Source: Sipunculus nudus (Eukaryota > Annelida > Sipuncula > Golfingiida > Sipunculidae). From it: a DNA stretch of 64,000 bases. Where the stretch lies: positions 12,273,508 through 12,337,507 of the forward strand of contig CM049313.1 of assembly GCA_026874595.1 (NCBI GenBank), read 5' to 3'. Both the position numbers and the translations under genes were made by a program. Shown piece by piece: positions 60,369 through 64,000 of this stretch. How positions within the stretch are numbered: position 1 is the stretch's first letter; every line of letters begins with the position of its first letter. A model generated the notes under the pieces. That model did no database searches. It was not told where the DNA came from and saw only the letters and a program-made list of their open reading frames with translations.

Positions 60369-61979
60369 GCTTATCTCTGTAAAACAATACAATACACTTA
60401 AACACTAACAGCAAAAGCCGTTCTCTCTATTTCTGGGATGACAGAAGTATTAACATCAAATTTTATGATATTTACTATGCGAAAAGTCAACTTTTATATA
60501 AGTATCATCCCGCTGTTGTCGGCATTATCTTCAAGATATGTAAAAAAAGTAGGGGCAGTCATTTTAAACGGGAAATGAAGTTTCTATGTAGCATCTATTG
60601 CAAAATTGTTTAATGTTTCTAGTCCCATGACAAAATGTCATTCAAGAAATCCTCAGCTGAATAGAAAATCCAAACAAGAGCAAAAACGTAAATTGTGCAT
60701 TATACGCCCGTCGCATATCCCGGGACCTCTGACCTCCTTAAATAGGCGTGAATTTTGCTGAGAATGTATTTAAAGTGAGAAACTCTCTTGGTTAATATTT
60801 ATAATGAGTTTCATGAAAATCCATAAGATTTTTGATGTCATCACAGCACTACAAACGTCTAATGACCTCTGACCTCATCAAATATGCAGAGATTTTGCCC
60901 ATAATCGAATAAGGCGTTATATTAATTTTTTTTTGCGACGACACGAGAGTGTTAGTGACCTCCCAGCTAACATATATGCGTGGATTTTGCACACAATCCA
61001 TTTCGGCCGAGACTATTTATTAGTAGGTAGTTATAGGGAGTTTCGTGAAAATCCAAATTTAAAATTGTTTAATTTTATATTTTGTAGTTATAGACTGGCC
61101 CAGTGGATGCAATAGCTAATTCTTTATCCTTTTCAATAATTAAAACAGTGCCACCAAACTTGCTCTTGCAAACGTTTTTAATGAGGGTACTGCCACCTCG
61201 CGGCAAAGTATATTAATAAATTACGGCTCTCTGGCCCGGTATTTAGCTGGCACTAAGTAACCTCTATTGGTACATCGAATCACGTTTTATGTGCGCATTT
61301 TAGTCGCAACCGTGAAATATACAGCCCAGGCATAGCGTTACTAGTTATGGAATGAAGCGAAAGCACATGCAAGCAAAGTAACCTGCGACATAACGATGAA
61401 CAGATATTACAAAGTTCGTTTTTGCAAAGCCGGTAGAAAGGGCCATTGGTTATTCAGATACCCCTATGCCCCCCCCCCCACCACCACCACACACTAAATA
61501 TATACCACACCGTTCACTAAGTGAGCTCTTTGACATTGTAAAAACGATTTGTTTAGGAAAAGATGGCAACGGTATGGGCTCTCGGTTAGACTGCATCACA
61601 TTTCATTTACTTACTATTTGTCTGGTTTCGATTTTAACCGGGCCGGTATTTGCATTTATCTATTTCCCGTCAAATTGAATCTATCTTAAGCATTTGTAGT
61701 ATACTCTGACACATTTTTTGGACATGCTAAAGGATCTGACTTGATGCCATGTATCGCTGTTAGGCCGCCAGAACAAATTCTTACTTCTTAGTTCAAATTT
61801 AATAATTATTTTTAGCAACACTGGGGGTTTGTTCGCCGTTTTTCCGTCCGCACATGCAGTTAGCAGGTATCGTTACCATTAGTCCCAGGCAATTCTTCCT
61901 TACTGTAGAGACATTTTTGGGTGACATCTTATTACATGGACACCCAAAATTTGCCTTGAATTTGATCCGTAAAAAAACG

Positions 61980-62480
61980 AATGAAAAAGTATATCCAAAC
62001 CACTAAGACCAAAATCATCGACACAAACTTTAGAATTAACGATTCAGAGATCTACAAAAAGTCCGGATTAATAAAAATCTCTACCGTTAGTTCCTGCAGT
62101 TTATCAAGATCAAACTCATTAAATCCGGATATTTATCCAGATGAAGTTCACCGCCGTCCAGATATTTATCTGATATCCTATGGAGCAGAATTTTATTTCA
62201 TCGAAACCCTGTCCGGATTGATCTCCGAATTAATGGCATCAATAGTCCGGATTTTAATCAAAGTGAGTTCCATCGAGTGGAATTTCTTCTTGATCCCTGT
62301 CACCACATACATAAATTGTATCTTGATCAACCTCATAAATCCCTGATTTTTATCCAGGTCACCATCTCGTAGTTGAGAATTATATCTAGAATTCCTGCCA
62401 AAATCAGGATCTTTTTCCAGAACAGCATCGAGTCTTGACTTTTTATCATGATAATCTCAAAAATGTCCGAATTTCATGTC
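61980..62480. repeat. diverged ATCCGGAT-type repeats
   Basis: Words such as AAATCCGGATATTTATCCAG, GTCCGGATTGATC, GTCCGGATTTTAATC and GATTTTTATCCAGGTCACC recur about every 40-90 bp. Confidence 0.5.
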
Positions 62481-63365
62481 CCAGGTCTATTTATTATTCT
62501 GATCTCGTCCACTAAGCTGGATTCTCTCCTAATCAACCACAAAACCCATCACCTGTACCTGCTTCAGTGGTCGGTTGGCCTGCCTCCGATTTGTATGTGG
62601 CTATTTGTACGAATGGATTATGATGAGATAATAATATATATGTATATTATAAAAAAATATATTAAATTTAATATATATATATTAATTAAAGGTAATCTAC
62701 ACGTTCTTTTATAATAAATATGTGATTATCTTCTTGTGTAAATATACAAATAACTCTGCTGAAGGATTTGAGTTAGGTAAGATGCGGACTACTGTTTATG
62801 TATATGGGTTCATGTTTCTATATGGTTTAGCTCAGCATTTTTTGTTTTTAATATTCACCTAGGATTTAGTTCTGGGGGTGTTTTATTGAATATTTCCCTT
62901 CACGTCGTGCATCACTTTTACTTGGTGCCCAGGAATCAATATTTGAGTACCCTGTTCCATAGATACATTGGTGTTTTTTTTTGCATTAGTTTGTGTGATC
63001 CACAAAACAATATGGTCCATTATTTTGAAGTATTGTTCATTATCTTGATATGTTTGCGGGTTAAGAAGGTTAGACGCACAATCATTGATGAGAGTACTCG
63101 AAGCATTTTAAACGATAGAGAAGCCCGTCACGCTAGGATCATGTGAGATTAAGTAAACTACAAAGTAGGACATACAACAGATCAGGTGGGAAACAAAGGT
63201 TGGCTGAATCGATTTGTTATTAGGATCTGAATTTTGTTCACTCTACTGTCTTCATTATTGCCTTCTTTGTGATTTATAACTGTAAATAACAATTAAATGT
63301 ATAAAAAGGTAGTAAGGATGATTTTAATATCTTTATTCTAATTCATTTGAATTTTACTTTTATTG

Positions 63366-63366
<1 letters not shown>

Positions 63367-63414
<48 letters not shown>
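63367..63414. repeat. (TA)n(TG)n microsatellite
   Basis: TA run followed by about 15 TG units, next to the 3' side of the SINE. Confidence 0.9.
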
Positions 63415-63416
<2 letters not shown>

Positions 63417-63499
63417 GTGGGGTTGGTTGGTGTGTTGTGGTGCATGTGTGTATGCGTGATAAATAGCATTGATATGACGCAAATCTTTGCTATTATATA

Positions 63500-63865
63500 A
63501 TGCTGACTTAACTAAGTACATGTGCATCAGCAGAATTCCAGTAGGGTTTCGGACTATGTGACAGGGCAGTATCACAGGCTTTTATATCCTTGTGTAAACC
63601 AGGTCCGATAATTACTACACCTGCGAGGTCTGGGTGCGTAATCGTTTTCAATACTTGGTCATTAAACAGCGGAACCCTGAAAAGCGCACCCGTTTGTGGG
63701 TGAAAACGGCCGTCAGGCACGACATTCCCAATAGGCCTGCAGACTCTCACCCAGAGTTTTGGCCGACCGCGAAAATTTTACCTCCTTGGATTCGAACTCA
63801 CAATCTCCCGGCTATGAGTCTTGTGCTCTGCCACTGAGCAAACCACAGAAGTCAGTAACACCCTG
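63500..63865 (-). mobile_element. tRNA-derived SINE
   Basis: On the - strand the head has an A box TTGCTCAGTGGC (complement of 63831-63842) and a B box GAGTTCGAATCC (complement of 63788-63799) with tRNA-like spacing. A non-tRNA body follows down to about 63500, next to a (TG)n/(TA)n run. The small ORF on - at 63508-63750 lies in the body and is not a gene. Family not assigned. Confidence 0.75.
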
Positions 63866-63928
63866 ATATGTTAGAATATGCTATTTCTTACCGTACTAAT
63901 GTATGTGTCCGTATTCTTTTCCTGACAG

Positions 63929-64000
63929 GTGGAAGTGCAACTGTAACGTTCTGGTTCAGGGCCAATGTGTTAACTCCCCAAAATACAAATATGCATCTTT
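63929..64000 (+). CDS. possible partial exon at the right edge
   Basis: A strong acceptor (gtattcttttcctgacag, ending 63928) is followed by sequence open to the window end in two frames: GSATVTFWFRANVLTPQN or WKCNCNVLVQGQCVNSPKY. The second is cysteine-rich. The frame cannot be decided without the next exon. Confidence 0.3.

Larger units (their letters stand above)
60369..63495. other. intergenic stretch with degenerate tandem repeats
   Basis: 60709-61060: units marked by ACCTCTGACCTC(C/A)T and ATTTTGC(T/C)CA near 60724 and 60864 and more diverged near 60956. 61980-62480: TCCGGAT(T)TTTATCC-like words recur in diverged units. 61467-61495: C-rich then (CAC)n. No gene recognised. Confidence 0.5.

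Noticed and set aside
62886-63146. 86-aa + ORF with a hydrophobic middle
   Set aside because: No domain, signal peptide or splice context; codon use like surrounding AT-rich DNA.
63508-63750. 80-aa - strand ORF
   Set aside because: Lies within the SINE body.
63777-63855. Functional tRNA gene
   Set aside because: A and B boxes are present, but the acceptor stem does not close and a SINE body follows directly.

Overview
The window is AT-rich animal DNA with many introns, long (TA)n microsatellites and several families of dispersed repeats. The gene content (a metazoan GT2 chitin synthase and a secreted C1q-domain protein), tRNA-derived SINEs and Helentron-like repeats point to a lophotrochozoan, most plausibly a bivalve mollusc. 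The species cannot be named from the sequence.

Region 1 (about 119-18734, + strand) is the 3' part of a chitin synthase gene. Fourteen exons were assembled by hand. Their splice phases agree throughout and give 860 codons plus a stop. The catalytic landmarks appear in the expected order: CATMWHE, ALDGD, CGRIHP, EDRW, QRRRW and SWGTRE. The N-terminal part lies to the left of the window. The introns hold degenerate tandem repeats and a SINE with an internal 65-bp triplication. The last exon has two in-frame acceptors 54 nt apart.

Region 2 (about 18735-39900) is mostly gene-poor. It holds several (TA)n runs, a broken pogo/Tigger-type transposase on the - strand (26700-27056), an unexplained CpG-rich island with direct-repeat ends (28880-29610), and the remains of a C1q paralogue (a signal-peptide-like ORF at 32366 and a broken C1q exon at 34071).

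Region 3 (39926-48502, + strand) is an apparently intact three-exon gene for a 179-residue secreted C1q-domain protein. Its second intron is almost filled by a 5.2-kb array. The array consists of head-to-tail units that end in a small hairpin plus CTAG followed by T, and that carry ~330-bp monomers. Every monomer has a CTCF-like motif (consensus-type CCNNYAGRKGGCGCT). A fourth, 5'-truncated copy of the same element lies at 55527-57149. I read these as non-autonomous Helitron/Helentron-like elements that spread clustered, same-orientation CTCF-like sites. This is the most interesting feature of the window.

Region 4 (52595-54762) is a young 5'-truncated LINE with a 12-bp target-site duplication and a poly(A) tail. 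It is dead because of a frameshift and a lost catalytic Asp.

Region 5 (59098-60368, - strand) is a small, apparently undescribed gene for a ~157-residue type I membrane protein: signal peptide, divergent Kunitz-like cysteine domain, one transmembrane helix and a short tail. The right edge has degenerate tandem repeats, a tRNA-derived SINE (- strand) and a possible + strand exon running off the end.

No operon-like link between these genes is visible; they are independent eukaryotic transcription units. All gene models are manual splice predictions without transcript support.
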